Shown here: piece by piece, positions 8,866 through 17,600 of the stretch
Position numbering within the stretch: the stretch's first letter is position 1
Layout: each line of letters opens with the position of its first letter
Assembly (NCBI GenBank): GCA_009738435.1
Contig: CP046522.1
Span: 2,015,249-2,079,248 of the forward strand
Reading direction: 5' to 3'
Source of the DNA: Clostridium bovifaecis
GTDB lineage: Bacteria > Bacillota > Clostridia > Clostridiales > Clostridiaceae
DNA: 64,000 nt
Position numbers and translations under genes: made by a program
Notes under the pieces: generated by a model
Seen by the model: the letters and a program-made list of their open reading frames with translations, nothing else
The model's database searches: none
What the model was told of the DNA's origin: nothing

Positions 8866-9915
8866 TATTAAAATAAGCTTGTCGCTAGGCATCTTAAGAC
8901 ACAGCTTATTTTTTTTCTGCATTTCATTCCACTTATTCTTATCAATTTTAAATCTTAGGTAAGACCATTTATTTGTACTGCTATTTTCCTTGTTTCTAAA
9001 TATAATAGTATTATAAAATATATTTTCAACTATCTTCAGAATGTTACAGTCGATTACATTTTCTTGTTGCAAATTATCTACCATTTTAAATGAATGAGCA
9101 TGAAATCCTACATATTTTAAATCATCAGGAATTATTTCGCTGCTGTATAGAATGATACCCCAATCAACTGCTTTCAAACTATGGTTATTTATTTTCTCTG
9201 CGCTTGAAATATTTTCACAACCTGTTAACAAAGTCTCGGAAAGTGTTTTAGGATGGCTTAACAACTCTTCTTTACCTCTTACCATTTCAGTTCTTCCGCT
9301 ATCCAATACTAAAATCTTTTTGCAGATTCTATACACCTCATCTCTATCATGGGAAACGTATAAAGTTGTACCTTTAAATTCTTCCAGTACGTTAATAAGT
9401 TCATATTCCAGCTGAACCTTAAGAAAACTATCAAGAGCAGAAAAAGGTTCATCAAACATCAATATTTTAGGCTCCGCAGCCAACATTCTAGCTATTGCTA
9501 CCCTTTGCTGCTGTCCACCTGAAAGCTGTCCTGGATATAACTTTTCCAATCCATTCAGACAAAATCTCCTTATATTTTCTTCTACTATTTTATTTACTCT
9601 TTTTGATTTACTAACACCACAGGCAATATTTTCTTCTACAGTCATATTAGGAAATAGTGCATAATTTTGAAATAGGTATCCTGTCTTTCTCAATCTTGGG
9701 TGGATGTTAATATTGTTTTCACTATCAAAAATGACTTCTCCATCAAGAATGATTTTACCTCTGTCTGGATTCTCTATACCAGCAATACATTTAAGTGTTA
9801 TAGATTTTCCACACCCTGAAGCACCTAAAATTCCTAAAATCTCATTTTCTATCTCAAACTTGCTTTGTAAATAAAATCCACCTAGTTTCTTTTCGATATC
9901 CACATATAGTGACAC
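8863..9915 (-). CDS. modC: Molybdate ABC transporter ATP-binding protein ModC
   Basis: The start is set at GTG 9915, behind AAAGGAG and just after the modB stop; an ATG at 9936 overlaps modB and lacks a site. The ATPase domain (about residues 1-220) has Walker A GASGCGKS, signature LSGGQQQRVAIARM, Walker B ILMFDEP and the switch His in YVSHD. A C-terminal extension of about 120 residues has the TOBE-like 'YVGFHAHSF' seen in ModC. It energises uptake of molybdate (possibly tungstate) through ModB. It is the last gene of the molybdenum-hydroxylase supercluster, consistent with supplying metal to the hydroxylase at about 16.6-20.3 kb. Confidence 0.93.
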   Translation of the reverse strand: MSLYVDIEKKLGGFYLQSKFEIENEILGILGASGCGKSITLKCIAGIENPDRGKIILDGEVIFDSENNINIHPRLRKTGYLFQNYALFPNMTVEENIACGVSKSKRVNKIVEENIRRFCLNGLEKLYPGQLSGGQQQRVAIARMLAAEPKILMFDEPFSALDSFLKVQLEYELINVLEEFKGTTLYVSHDRDEVYRICKKILVLDSGRTEMVRGKEELLSHPKTLSETLLTGCENISSAEKINNHSLKAVDWGIILYSSEIIPDDLKYVGFHAHSFKMVDNLQQENVIDCNILKIVENIFYNTIIFRNKENSSTNKWSYLRFKIDKNKWNEMQKKNKLCLKMPSDKLILI

Positions 9916-9919
9916 CTTT

Positions 9920-10579
9920 TCATCTCCTTTTTCCACGCAGATTTGCCCACCAATTCATTATAATAATTGTAGCAAATGAAATTATACATATTATAGCCAC
10001 CCACTTATAAGCCAGTTCTCGTTTTCCTGATTGAACAGCAATATAAACAGCCACAGCCATAGTTTCTGTTTTTCCTGGAATATTTCCTGCAATCATTATG
10101 GTTGCACCGAATTCACCTAAAGCACGCGCAAAAGCCAAAACCGTTCCAGCTAAAATACTGTGAATTGAATTTGGTAAAGTAATTTTAAAGAAAATCTGTC
10201 TCTCTGTCATGCCAAGCGTTCTAGCAGCATATATAAGATTCATATCTATCTGCTCAAATGCTCCACGACAGGTGCAGTACATGATAGGAAAAGAAACCAC
10301 AATAGAAGCAATTACTGCACCGATCCATGAAAATACAATGGAAATACCAAATCGATTCAAAAACTCACCTAAAAATCCACGTTTCCCAAAAACAACCAAC
10401 AAAAAGAATCCTACTATTGTTGGAGGAAGTACCAAAGGCAAAGTAAAAATTCCATCAATTAAACCTTTTCCGTGTTTTAATTCCACTACAAGACGCGCTG
10501 CCCCAAGACCAAGTAAGAATGTAAATAAAGTTGCTATAAAAGCTACCTTTAGTGATATGAATAAAGGTGAAAAATCCAT
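9920..10579 (-). CDS. modB: Molybdate ABC transporter permease ModB
   Basis: 219 residues with five membrane helices and the coupling-helix (EAA) motif ARTLGMTERQIFFKITLPNSIHSILAG followed by AFARALGEFGATIMIAGNIPG, a hallmark of ModB/CysT permeases. AGGAGGAA precedes the ATG. It sits between modA (23 bases upstream) and modC, whose translation starts 5 bases after its stop. With ModA and ModC it forms a type I importer for molybdate or tungstate across the cytoplasmic membrane. Confidence 0.95.
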   Translation of the reverse strand: MDFSPLFISLKVAFIATLFTFLLGLGAARLVVELKHGKGLIDGIFTLPLVLPPTIVGFFLLVVFGKRGFLGEFLNRFGISIVFSWIGAVIASIVVSFPIMYCTCRGAFEQIDMNLIYAARTLGMTERQIFFKITLPNSIHSILAGTVLAFARALGEFGATIMIAGNIPGKTETMAVAVYIAVQSGKRELAYKWVAIICIISFATIIIMNWWANLRGKRR

Positions 10580-10601
10580 ATAAATTCCTCCTGACTGTAG
10601 G

Positions 10602-11378
10602 CTATTTTACGACAAATCCATACTTTTCAAATACTTTTACAACTTTATCCTCAGCTAAAAAAGAAAGAAACGCTTCTGCTTCATCTTGAACTTCACTGCG
10701 TTCAAGAACTGCCACAGGATATATAACCTTTTCGCAGCTGCTTGATGGAGCTTCGCAAATAACATTTACATTCTTAGAAATTGCTGCATCTGTAGCATAA
10801 ACAACTCCACAGTCGCTTTCTCCGGACTCAACCCAGCTTAACACCTGCCGAACATCTGTACCATATTTAGCCTTTTCTTTTACTCTATCCAATATGCCCA
10901 ATGCTGTAAATATTTCCTCTGAATATTGGCCCACAGGGACGCTTTCAGGCTGCCCGAGTGATATTGTTCTTACTTTATCAGTTTTACAATCCTCAAAACT
11001 TTTTATATCAACATTTTTATCTTTTCCTGTAATCAAAACTATCTTGTTTTCCAATAACTCCTTCTTTGTCCCAGGTTTTATAAGTCCTTCCTTTTCTAAG
11101 GCTGTCATCTGCTTTTTAGAAGCAGACATAAAAATATCTATAGGTGCACCTTCTTCAATCTGAACTTGAAGTGCACCTGATGATCCATATACGAACGTCA
11201 ATTTTACATTTGGAGCAGCTTTTTTGTACATCTCCCCAATCTCTTCCATAGTATCCTTGAGACTTGAGGCCGCAGAAACTATAACTTCAATAGACTTTGT
11301 CTCTGATGATTCTTTGACTCCAAAACTTGCGCACAATATTACTATAATTAATGTTCCTAAAACTATAACTTTTTTCAT
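10602..11378 (-). CDS. modA: Molybdate-binding protein ModA
   Basis: The start is at ATG 11378 behind GTGAGGAA; an upstream in-frame ATG at 11408 has no site and would push the signal peptide inward. An N-terminal signal is followed by the conserved ModA patterns SAASSLKDTMEEIG, VYGSSGALQVQIEEGAP(I)DIFMSA and, near the C-terminus, 'YPVAVLERS'. The Ser residues of the first two patterns are the usual oxyanion ligands. The signal ends near 'LCASFG', so a lipid-modified Cys is possible, as expected for a Gram-positive binding protein. The tetrahedral oxyanion specificity (molybdate rather than tungstate) cannot be decided by eye. Confidence 0.94.
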   Translation of the reverse strand: MKKVIVLGTLIIVILCASFGVKESSETKSIEVIVSAASSLKDTMEEIGEMYKKAAPNVKLTFVYGSSGALQVQIEEGAPIDIFMSASKKQMTALEKEGLIKPGTKKELLENKIVLITGKDKNVDIKSFEDCKTDKVRTISLGQPESVPVGQYSEEIFTALGILDRVKEKAKYGTDVRQVLSWVESGESDCGVVYATDAAISKNVNVICEAPSSSCEKVIYPVAVLERSEVQDEAEAFLSFLAEDKVVKVFEKYGFVVK

Positions 11379-11477
11379 TTTATTCCTCACTTTTGCCCAG
11401 TTTATCATTTATGTCTTCTCCTCATTTACCTTATATTTCCCTACCAGGCATATTTCAGTTACTTTCATATTTATCGC

Positions 11478-12497
11478 CTACTTTCCGAAGCCGCAATTCG
11501 GAAAAGTACAAATATTACAAGATAAACACAGCCCTCCATGTCCAAGACTTGCAAGGTCTTCTTGAGTTATCTTGTCGTCAGCCATGATCCTAGGAAGCAC
11601 TAAATCAAAAATGGTTCGCTTTGCATACATTACACAACCTGGCAGTCCTAAAATTGGAATTTCATCATTACAATATGCCAGCAAAAACATTGCACCCGGA
11701 AGTACCGGAGCCCCATAAGAAACAATTCTTGCACCAACATTTCCAATAGCGGTAGGGGTTGTATCATCGGGATCTACGCTCATTCCCCCGGTGCATATTA
11801 TCAATTCCGCACCTTCACTTATGAAGTTCCTAATAGCTTGCGAAATTGCTTCGGGATCATCGTTCAATATTTTTTGTCCCAAAATCTCAACATCGTATTC
11901 TTCTAGCTTTTTTCTAATAACAGGCCCAAAGGCATCCTTTATTCTCCCATAGAAAACTTCATTACCTGTAGTCACAATGCCTGCTTTCTTTTTCTTGAAA
12001 GGCATTATTTCTATCAGGGCCTTGTTTTCTGCCAGCTTAACTGCTTCATCCATTTTCTTTTTTTCGATTACAAGAGGAATGATACGGGTGCCTGCTAATA
12101 CATCTCCCTTTTTAACAGGGAAATTACTGTGTCGGGTAGCTATCATCATTTCCCCAAGAGAATTTATCATGTGGAGCTTTTCTACATCGATTTTAAGTAA
12201 TCCATCCTCTTTAGCAATAAGTTCAATTTTCCCTTCTCTAACATCGGATGGACGAATATATTTACCTTTACATATTCCATAAAGAATTTCTGCTGCCTCA
12301 TTTTCATGAAGCATTCCCTCCTGCTTTTCCCAAATATAAAGGTGATCCTTACCTATCGATAACAAAACAGGGATGTCCTCCTCTTTAACAATGTGTCCCT
12401 TTTTAAAAACAGTAACTTTTTTAACGTCTTTTATAATTTGAGTTAAATCATGACATAAAACATGTCCTACAGCTTCTTCAGTATTAATCAATTTCAT
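11478..12497 (-). CDS. MoeA-like molybdopterin-binding protein with C-terminal Cys motif
   Basis: 339 residues. Residues about 165-310 form a MoaB/MogA-type molybdopterin-binding domain: GIVTTGNEVFYGRI, 'AELIICTGGMSVDPDDTTPTA' and LPGAMFLLAY...PILGLPGCVMY. The N-terminal half resembles the shortened MoeA-like proteins found with molybdenum hydroxylases rather than canonical MoeA, which is longer. The last 16 residues, CLSCNICTFPNCGFGK, form a CxxCxxCx4C motif that could hold an iron-sulfur cluster or metal; this tail is typical of hydroxylase-associated variants and absent from housekeeping MoeA. It is probably involved in a late step of cofactor maturation for the hydroxylase encoded in the same cluster. 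That role is inferred from context. Confidence 0.85.
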   Translation of the reverse strand: MKLINTEEAVGHVLCHDLTQIIKDVKKVTVFKKGHIVKEEDIPVLLSIGKDHLYIWEKQEGMLHENEAAEILYGICKGKYIRPSDVREGKIELIAKEDGLLKIDVEKLHMINSLGEMMIATRHSNFPVKKGDVLAGTRIIPLVIEKKKMDEAVKLAENKALIEIMPFKKKKAGIVTTGNEVFYGRIKDAFGPVIRKKLEEYDVEILGQKILNDDPEAISQAIRNFISEGAELIICTGGMSVDPDDTTPTAIGNVGARIVSYGAPVLPGAMFLLAYCNDEIPILGLPGCVMYAKRTIFDLVLPRIMADDKITQEDLASLGHGGLCLSCNICTFPNCGFGK

Positions 12498-12563
12498 TTT
12501 TATTCCTCCAATTGTAATTCGTTATATTTACGTAAGGATAACGAATAATAAAAAAATATTATT

Positions 12564-13577
12564 TTATTTATAATCACCCTTAATTTCAGCCCTCACCATA
12601 ATCAGCTCGCCTGCAATACTTACAGCTATTTCCTCTGGAGTTTCAGCTTTAATAGCAATTCCTATTGGAGCATAAACTCGTTTAAAATCTTCTTCGCTAA
12701 ATCCATCCAAAAGCAATCTTTCTTTAGTTTTCCCGAGTTTTGTCCTACTGCCTACCAATCCAATATAGCATGCATCTGTTTGTAATGCCTGGGTTAAGAC
12801 ATTATAATCATTATTATGTCCCCGAGTTAAGATAACCACATAATCACAGGAATTGATCTTTATTCTGTCTCTGAATCCTGTAAAGTCAGCTAATATTGTA
12901 TTTTCCGCTAATGGAAATAAATTTTTGTCGGTAAACTCGGGTTTATCATCAATTACAGTACATTTAAAATTTACTGAATTCAATACCGGGACTAACTTTT
13001 GGCTTATATGTCCACCGCCAAAAATATAAACTTTTTCTGCTGTAACTAATGGTTCTATATAATATTTTTTGTTATTTTGCTCTAATAGAACACTATTTCT
13101 CTTTAGATGTGAAGATATATCACTAACTTTATACTGAATACAGTTTTCTGCAATTATTTCCATGTTCCATTCAATGTCATCAGTAATTTCTGTAGCAAGC
13201 CATAAGTTTTGATTTCTATCGAATGCAGTTATTATGTCTTCCATTAGAGAAATGTTTTCATCATTACTTTTAATATATTGAAAATAAACCTCCACATCTC
13301 CTCCACATATCATACCTAAATCTGCCACATCATTTGGAGCTAGTCTAAATTTCTGTACATATGACTTTTTTTCCTTAAGTATCTCCATTGCTAATTGAGT
13401 TGATTTATATTCTACAGCACCTCCGCCAATTGTACCTATAGAATATCCATCTTTGTCCACTACCATTCTTGCTCCGGCTCCCCGAGGTGTAGACCCTGAA
13501 CCTGATATTACAGAAACTAGCACTGCGTCTTCGTTATTTTTTAATAATTTGTAAATCTTAGAAAATAATTCTTTCAT
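12564..13577 (-). CDS. xdhC: XdhC/CoxI-family molybdenum hydroxylase maturation protein
   Basis: 337 residues with the two XdhC domains. The N-terminal XdhC/CoxI domain has VSVISGSGSTPRGAGARMVV, IGTIGGGAVE and GMICGGDVEV. A Rossmann-type C-terminal domain has VYIFGGGHISQKLVPVL and VVILTRGHNNDYNVL...YIGLVGSRTK. XdhC proteins bind molybdenum cofactor, promote its terminal sulfuration and insert it into the xanthine dehydrogenase family. The ATG overlaps the stop of the ModE-like gene by the ATGA arrangement, so the genes are coupled. In clostridia such proteins also accompany hydroxylases that need labile selenium; nothing here proves selenium use. Confidence 0.92.
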   Translation of the reverse strand: MKELFSKIYKLLKNNEDAVLVSVISGSGSTPRGAGARMVVDKDGYSIGTIGGGAVEYKSTQLAMEILKEKKSYVQKFRLAPNDVADLGMICGGDVEVYFQYIKSNDENISLMEDIITAFDRNQNLWLATEITDDIEWNMEIIAENCIQYKVSDISSHLKRNSVLLEQNNKKYYIEPLVTAEKVYIFGGGHISQKLVPVLNSVNFKCTVIDDKPEFTDKNLFPLAENTILADFTGFRDRIKINSCDYVVILTRGHNNDYNVLTQALQTDACYIGLVGSRTKLGKTKERLLLDGFSEEDFKRVYAPIGIAIKAETPEEIAVSIAGELIMVRAEIKGDYK

Positions 13578-13933
13578 AATTTCTCACCTTCTAAATAATA
13601 TTTGAAATGCTTTTTAAATAGTATGTTTCCACTTATATATAGTTCATTTTTAAACTGCAAATAACACATCAGAAAATCTTTTCCTTTGTCCGTTATCTCT
13701 GATCCACCTCCATAAGCTCCTCCTGCTTTGCTCTCCAATAAGGGAAATCCTAGCTTTAGTTCTGCAAACTTAATTATTTTCCAGCCTTTGCTGTAGGACA
13801 TATGCATACGCTCACATGCTTTACGCAGAGAATTAGTTTCATTAACCAACTGCATTAAATCTGCTACTCCTGAGCCAAAAAAGGCAGTATCTTTTAACAA
13901 TTTAATCTGTATTAAATATCTTATACTATCCAC
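13574..13933 (-). CDS. ModE N-terminal-type winged-helix regulator
   Basis: 119 residues, beginning with GTG at 13933 behind GGGGAAGG. The core NSLRKACERMHMSYSKGWKIIKFAELKLGFPLLES, followed by KAGGAYGGGSEIT, is the LysR-like winged helix of ModE. The molybdate-binding TOBE domains of full ModE (about 260 residues) are absent, so it cannot sense molybdate in the Escherichia coli way. Such stand-alone domains are common beside molybdenum-enzyme genes. It overlaps the preceding NTP-transferase gene by 8 bases and the following xdhC by 4, so it is co-translated with the maturation genes and probably regulates this cluster or the mod genes. Confidence 0.9.
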   Translation of the reverse strand: MDSIRYLIQIKLLKDTAFFGSGVADLMQLVNETNSLRKACERMHMSYSKGWKIIKFAELKLGFPLLESKAGGAYGGGSEITDKGKDFLMCYLQFKNELYISGNILFKKHFKYYLEGEKL

Positions 13934-15028
13934 GTGAACCTTCCCCTTTGATCGCCTGTTTTATCATTTTCTGCACCTTCTGTGCCTGCTTGTACCTTTT
14001 TTTTATAATCTTATAAGTATATTCATCATTTTTATAAAGTTCCATTTTCCTTTTAAAACGCTCTTCCAAAGAAATCATTGAGTCTCTATATACCAACTTA
14101 TCAGCTAAATATACAACAGATTTTTCGTTAATATGATGCGAGTCATACTCATCCAGTTCAGTATGAGCTTTAACAACAGGTGCAATCCCAATAAAGCCTA
14201 AATCTTCAAGTAATTTAGCTCCCTCAGCTGCATGATTTTTTTTATCCCTAAAAATATCATGCACTAGTGCCCCAGATTGAACTTTTTCTATGTCAAGATA
14301 GTAGCCTTTTTCTATGAGAGACTTTGAAATTTCTACTGCCGTAATTGCTACTTTTTCACAATGCTTTTGTATTTTTTTCGGTGTTAAGAAATATTCGTGA
14401 AGCTCAGCGCAAACTTCTTTTGTTGGCACAGCTCTATTTTTCTCATATTGTATCATAGCTTCATAATCCTCTGGAGTATCTGCATCCATAATAAGCGCCG
14501 GATCAGGCAAATTCATAAATCCAACATTTTTCAATGTCATAATTGCACCTCTAATTCCACACGTCCCTTCATAGGATAAAATATCATCAATACTATTACT
14601 ATTAATAAGCAATGGATGTCCTTTTTCTTTAAGGTAGCATGGACATATTACAGAATTATTGTAGAGCTCCATTTGTAAAATCATTTTTTTAAGACTATAT
14701 TTTGTAAAAAGAGGAGAATCTGCTGGTGTAAAAAAACCATATCGCATTTATCTTTAACGTATTCCAGCCCTATGCATGCTGAATCAAACATCTTATTTTG
14801 GGTATAGTTAGATCTTATACATGTAGCTCCAGTATATTTAATATGAGCTTCTAATTCATTTGCATTTTTTCCTGTAATAACAATAATATCTTTAATATTC
14901 AAACTTCGAAATGTATTTATTGCAGTCTCAATTATAGTGGATGATCCTATACTTAATAATGGTTTAAATAGTCCCATTCTCGACGAACGCCCAGCCGCTA
15001 CAATAACTGCTGCCTTCTTCTTACTCAT
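13926..15028 (-). pseudogene. DVU_1551-type NTP transferase fused to HD domain, frameshifted
   Basis: The start is ATG 15028 behind AAGGAGAT. Frame 1 encodes a MobA/MocA-like nucleotidyltransferase N-terminus, with the nucleotide-binding loop VAAGRSSRMG, and runs out after KCDMVF. Frame 2 resumes at FFTPADSP (metal/nucleotide motif) and continues to an HD domain (about residues 205-320: HCEKVA...ALVHDIFRDKKNHAAEGAKLL). The two join at a run of seven T (minus strand, 14730-14736); eight T would restore one protein of about 367 residues. The family matches the NTP-transferase/HD fusions beside molybdenum aldehyde oxidoreductases (DVU_1551 family) and probably makes a dinucleotide form of molybdopterin. 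It may be a sequencing error, slippage or real loss. Confidence 0.85.
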
Positions 15029-15043
15029 CACAATTGATCTCCT

Positions 15044-15883
15044 TCATGTTTTTACAATTACTGCACTTCCATGCAAATCACAAAGCGGAACAACATAAAC
15101 GTTATTCTCTTTGCAAAACTGATCTACTGCTTCCCCAGCACCACAGAATTGTGAATTATTATAATCGTGTAAAATAATATATCCACCTTTGCTCATGCAC
15201 GGAAAAAAAACTTTTAATCCCTCATACATAGGTTGATATAAGTCGGCATCCATACTTACCAACGCGAATTTTTCTTTTAATCCATAAGCAGTATTGGGAA
15301 AATAGCCCTTTTTAATTATTATCTTATTTGGGTAAGGCATTAAACTGCAAACTTCATCCAAACTTGTATCATTAAACATTCCTTTTTTTGAATTAGAATA
15401 TCCTTTTTCAATTTCTATATCACGTTGGTCAAACCCTTCAAATGTATCAAATAAATATAGACTTCTGTCAGGAAATATTCGACTTATTTCTGCTGCAAAT
15501 TCACCTTTATATACTCCTAATTCAGCTACAGCTCCAACAATATTTCTTTTTTTTATTTCATTGGCAAGCAATTTTAAAGTAGCAAGTCTTACATCAAACT
15601 GCTCGCGTAATTCGGTAATACTAATACTTCTACAATCAATTCCCAATTTTTCAATCTGCTTTTTTACAAGTGTACAAGCTTCCTTGTTAAGGATTGCAAT
15701 ATAAATAAGATCTGGACCTATATCTGAAAGCTGTTTTGGCTCGATAACAGGAATCCCATCTATATTAATTCCCCACAATTTTTCATTATTATCACAAAAT
15801 GCCGCAACTTTTATATTCGCACGTAAAAGCTTAAGTAACATTCTTCCACCTTGGCCAGTTCCCCAAATTACCACGTTTTTCAT
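15044..15883 (-). CDS. TylF/MycF-like class I methyltransferase with Rossmann N-terminus
   Basis: 279 residues. Residues 1-95 look like the NAD/UDP-sugar-type Rossmann module found before some methyltransferases (VVIWGTGQGGRMLLKLL, FCDNNEKLWG, 'IEPKQL'). Residues about 100-279 match TylF/MycF O-methyltransferases: the SAM site GAVAELGVYKGEFAAEISRIFP, LYLFDTFEGF, then the metal-binding acidic residues in VSMDADLYQPMYEGLKVFFP and GGYIILHDY. The start overlaps the phosphatase stop by ATGA. The substrate is unknown. Its place between two cofactor genes makes modification of a cofactor or of the pathway substrate possible, but that is conjecture. Confidence 0.8.
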   Translation of the reverse strand: MKNVVIWGTGQGGRMLLKLLRANIKVAAFCDNNEKLWGINIDGIPVIEPKQLSDIGPDLIYIAILNKEACTLVKKQIEKLGIDCRSISITELREQFDVRLATLKLLANEIKKRNIVGAVAELGVYKGEFAAEISRIFPDRSLYLFDTFEGFDQRDIEIEKGYSNSKKGMFNDTSLDEVCSLMPYPNKIIIKKGYFPNTAYGLKEKFALVSMDADLYQPMYEGLKVFFPCMSKGGYIILHDYNNSQFCGAGEAVDQFCKENNVYVVPLCDLHGSAVIVKT

Positions 15884-16491
15884 TTCTCCACCTCAATTCT
15901 AGGAATTAATCCTACTTTATCTACGTAATAATTCCTATCATTTTCTATAATAATATTTATACAACCATAAGGCTGTGAAATAGAAAATATATTATTAATA
16001 TTGATATTTCGAAGCCAGCAAATCAAAGCTCTGTTCATTCCTGCATGGGATATAATAGCAATGTTTCCTTTTGTTTGTTCTACAATTTCAAGAAAAGCTC
16101 TTTTTCCTCGCTGAAGACACATAGAAAAACTTTCTCCATTTGGTGGTATAAAGCTGCTGAAATTTAATCCTCGCTGTTTATATTCCTCTGGATACCTTAT
16201 CTTGATTTCTTCAAATGTCATCTTCTCCCAGTCCCCCATGTCAATTTCCTTTAAGTCCTCCACACTCACACAAGGAATTGTTCCGCATGATAGTATCTCA
16301 GCAGATCTTTTGCAACGGATAAGTGGACTATAAAAAATCTTTTCTATATTTTTATCTATTAAATAAGCCTGTATTCCTCTTATCTCCTGTTCACCTTCCC
16401 ATGATAGAGGGTAATCAGTCTGACCAATACAACTCCTTTTGTTAAAAGGAAAAAATGGCAAACCATGCCGAATTAAGTATATAGTTCTCAA
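15880..16491 (-). CDS. Histidine phosphatase (phosphoglycerate mutase-like)
   Basis: The start is placed at TTG 16491, since AAAGGAGATAGG sits just before it and the protein then opens with MRTIYLIRHG, as usual for the family; an ATG at 16515 would add eight residues without a site. The catalytic His is in LIRHGLP, the second in 'AIISHAGMNRAL', and the general acid lies in KEIDMGDWEKMTFEEI. 203 residues, CobC/GpmB-like. The substrate is unknown. Phosphatases of this type occur in molybdenum-hydroxylase gene clusters, where they may act on cofactor intermediates; that link is by context. It is coupled to the downstream methyltransferase. Confidence 0.88.
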   Translation of the reverse strand: MRTIYLIRHGLPFFPFNKRSCIGQTDYPLSWEGEQEIRGIQAYLIDKNIEKIFYSPLIRCKRSAEILSCGTIPCVSVEDLKEIDMGDWEKMTFEEIKIRYPEEYKQRGLNFSSFIPPNGESFSMCLQRGKRAFLEIVEQTKGNIAIISHAGMNRALICWLRNININNIFSISQPYGCINIIIENDRNYYVDKVGLIPRIEVEK

Positions 16492-16541
16492 TGAACCTAT
16501 CTCCTTTAAAGTCATTAATAATATAGAATGGATTGCATATG

Positions 16542-16568
16542 AAGGCAGGCTTAAAAGCCGCCTGCCTT
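16542..16568 (-). other. Intercistronic hairpin
   Basis: The perfect 9-bp arms AAGGCAGGC / GCCTGCCTT surround a 9-base loop, 14 bases after the stop of the medium Mo-subunit gene. No T-run follows on the minus strand, so it is more likely an mRNA-stabilising or partial-termination element. It divides the catabolic genes from the cofactor-maturation genes and could set different transcript levels for the two halves. Confidence 0.55.
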
Positions 16569-16581
16569 TATTTAACTTATT

Positions 16582-17586
16582 TTATTTTTTATTTTTTTCT
16601 TCTAAGGCCCTTAATATCTTTTCTGGAGTTATTGGAAGTGAATCAATGTAAACTCCTACTGCATCATAGATTGCATTTGCAATTGCAGGAGGCTGTGTAT
16701 TTGTAACCATCTCTCCCATTCCTTTTGCCCCGAAAGGACCATATGGATCATAGTTTTCATAGAACTTGATTTCACTCTTTTGAGGAATATCCTTAAAGGT
16801 AGGTATAATATAATCAGTAAAATTCGACGCATAAGTTTCAATGCTTTGAGGGAAGTATGGGGATAGATCTTCATATAGCGCCATACTTATACCTTGAACA
16901 TTACCTCCATCTACCTGACCTTCTGCCTGCAGTGGATTTATAACAGTACCAACATCATAACAATCATATAGGTTTACTACTGTTACTTCTCCAGTTTCAT
17001 CGTCAACTTCTACATCAACAACTGTTGAGCCCCATGCGTAGGATCTACTCGGAATTGTATGTCCTGTTTCCGGATCTCTAGGTGGTCCAGGAGGAGGCAA
17101 AAATCCACCGGCACCCATTAAAAATACACCACCATAAGTAGAAGCAGCGCCTATTTCTTTAAGTGTCATTGCCTTTGTTTCATCATCCTTTTTAGAAACC
17201 TTGCCATTTTCGTAAACTAATTCTTCTATTTTGCAGCCCATTGTTCCTGCAGCAAACTCTTTAATCTTTTTAATTAAATCCTTTGCTGCTGAAATAGCGG
17301 CTAAGCCAACAATATACGTTGAACGGCTTCCTGCTGTATCCATACTGAATGCAGCTGTATCAGTATTTGAATTATCTATCGTGAATATTTCTTCGCTTAC
17401 TCCCAAAGCTTCTGCTGCCATTTGAATTCCAACGGTTTTGAAGCCCTGTCCCATTTCACATGTTGCATTTGTCATATCAATAGTTCCATCAACTTTGATT
17501 CGAAGGGACACTAAGTCAGGATCTCCACCACCATTAAATCCGGTTGGGTAATAAACATTTGCAACTCCTCTTCCTTTTCTAATCAT
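16582..17586 (-). CDS. Molybdenum hydroxylase, medium molybdopterin subunit (NdhM-like)
   Basis: 334 residues. It corresponds to the C-terminal half of a xanthine-dehydrogenase large subunit, with TCEMGQGFKTVGIQMAAEAL (cofactor binding), 'DTAGSRSTY', and 'GAKGMGEM', whose Glu is the catalytic base of the family. Splitting of the Mo subunit into a large (429-residue) and a medium piece, together with separate FAD and FeS proteins, is the architecture of Eubacterium barkeri nicotinate dehydrogenase (50, 37, 33 and 23 kDa). ATG 17586 follows the large subunit's stop by 14 bases. The enzyme hydroxylates or oxidises an aldehyde or N-heterocycle with water as oxygen source. The true substrate is unknown. 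Confidence 0.9.
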   Translation of the reverse strand: MIRKGRGVANVYYPTGFNGGGDPDLVSLRIKVDGTIDMTNATCEMGQGFKTVGIQMAAEALGVSEEIFTIDNSNTDTAAFSMDTAGSRSTYIVGLAAISAAKDLIKKIKEFAAGTMGCKIEELVYENGKVSKKDDETKAMTLKEIGAASTYGGVFLMGAGGFLPPPGPPRDPETGHTIPSRSYAWGSTVVDVEVDDETGEVTVVNLYDCYDVGTVINPLQAEGQVDGGNVQGISMALYEDLSPYFPQSIETYASNFTDYIIPTFKDIPQKSEIKFYENYDPYGPFGAKGMGEMVTNTQPPAIANAIYDAVGVYIDSLPITPEKILRALEEKNKK

Positions 17587-17600
17587 CTAACTTACCCTCC

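Noticed and set aside
16542-16568. Hairpin as a full terminator between catabolic and maturation genes
   Set aside because: No T-run follows it on the minus strand.
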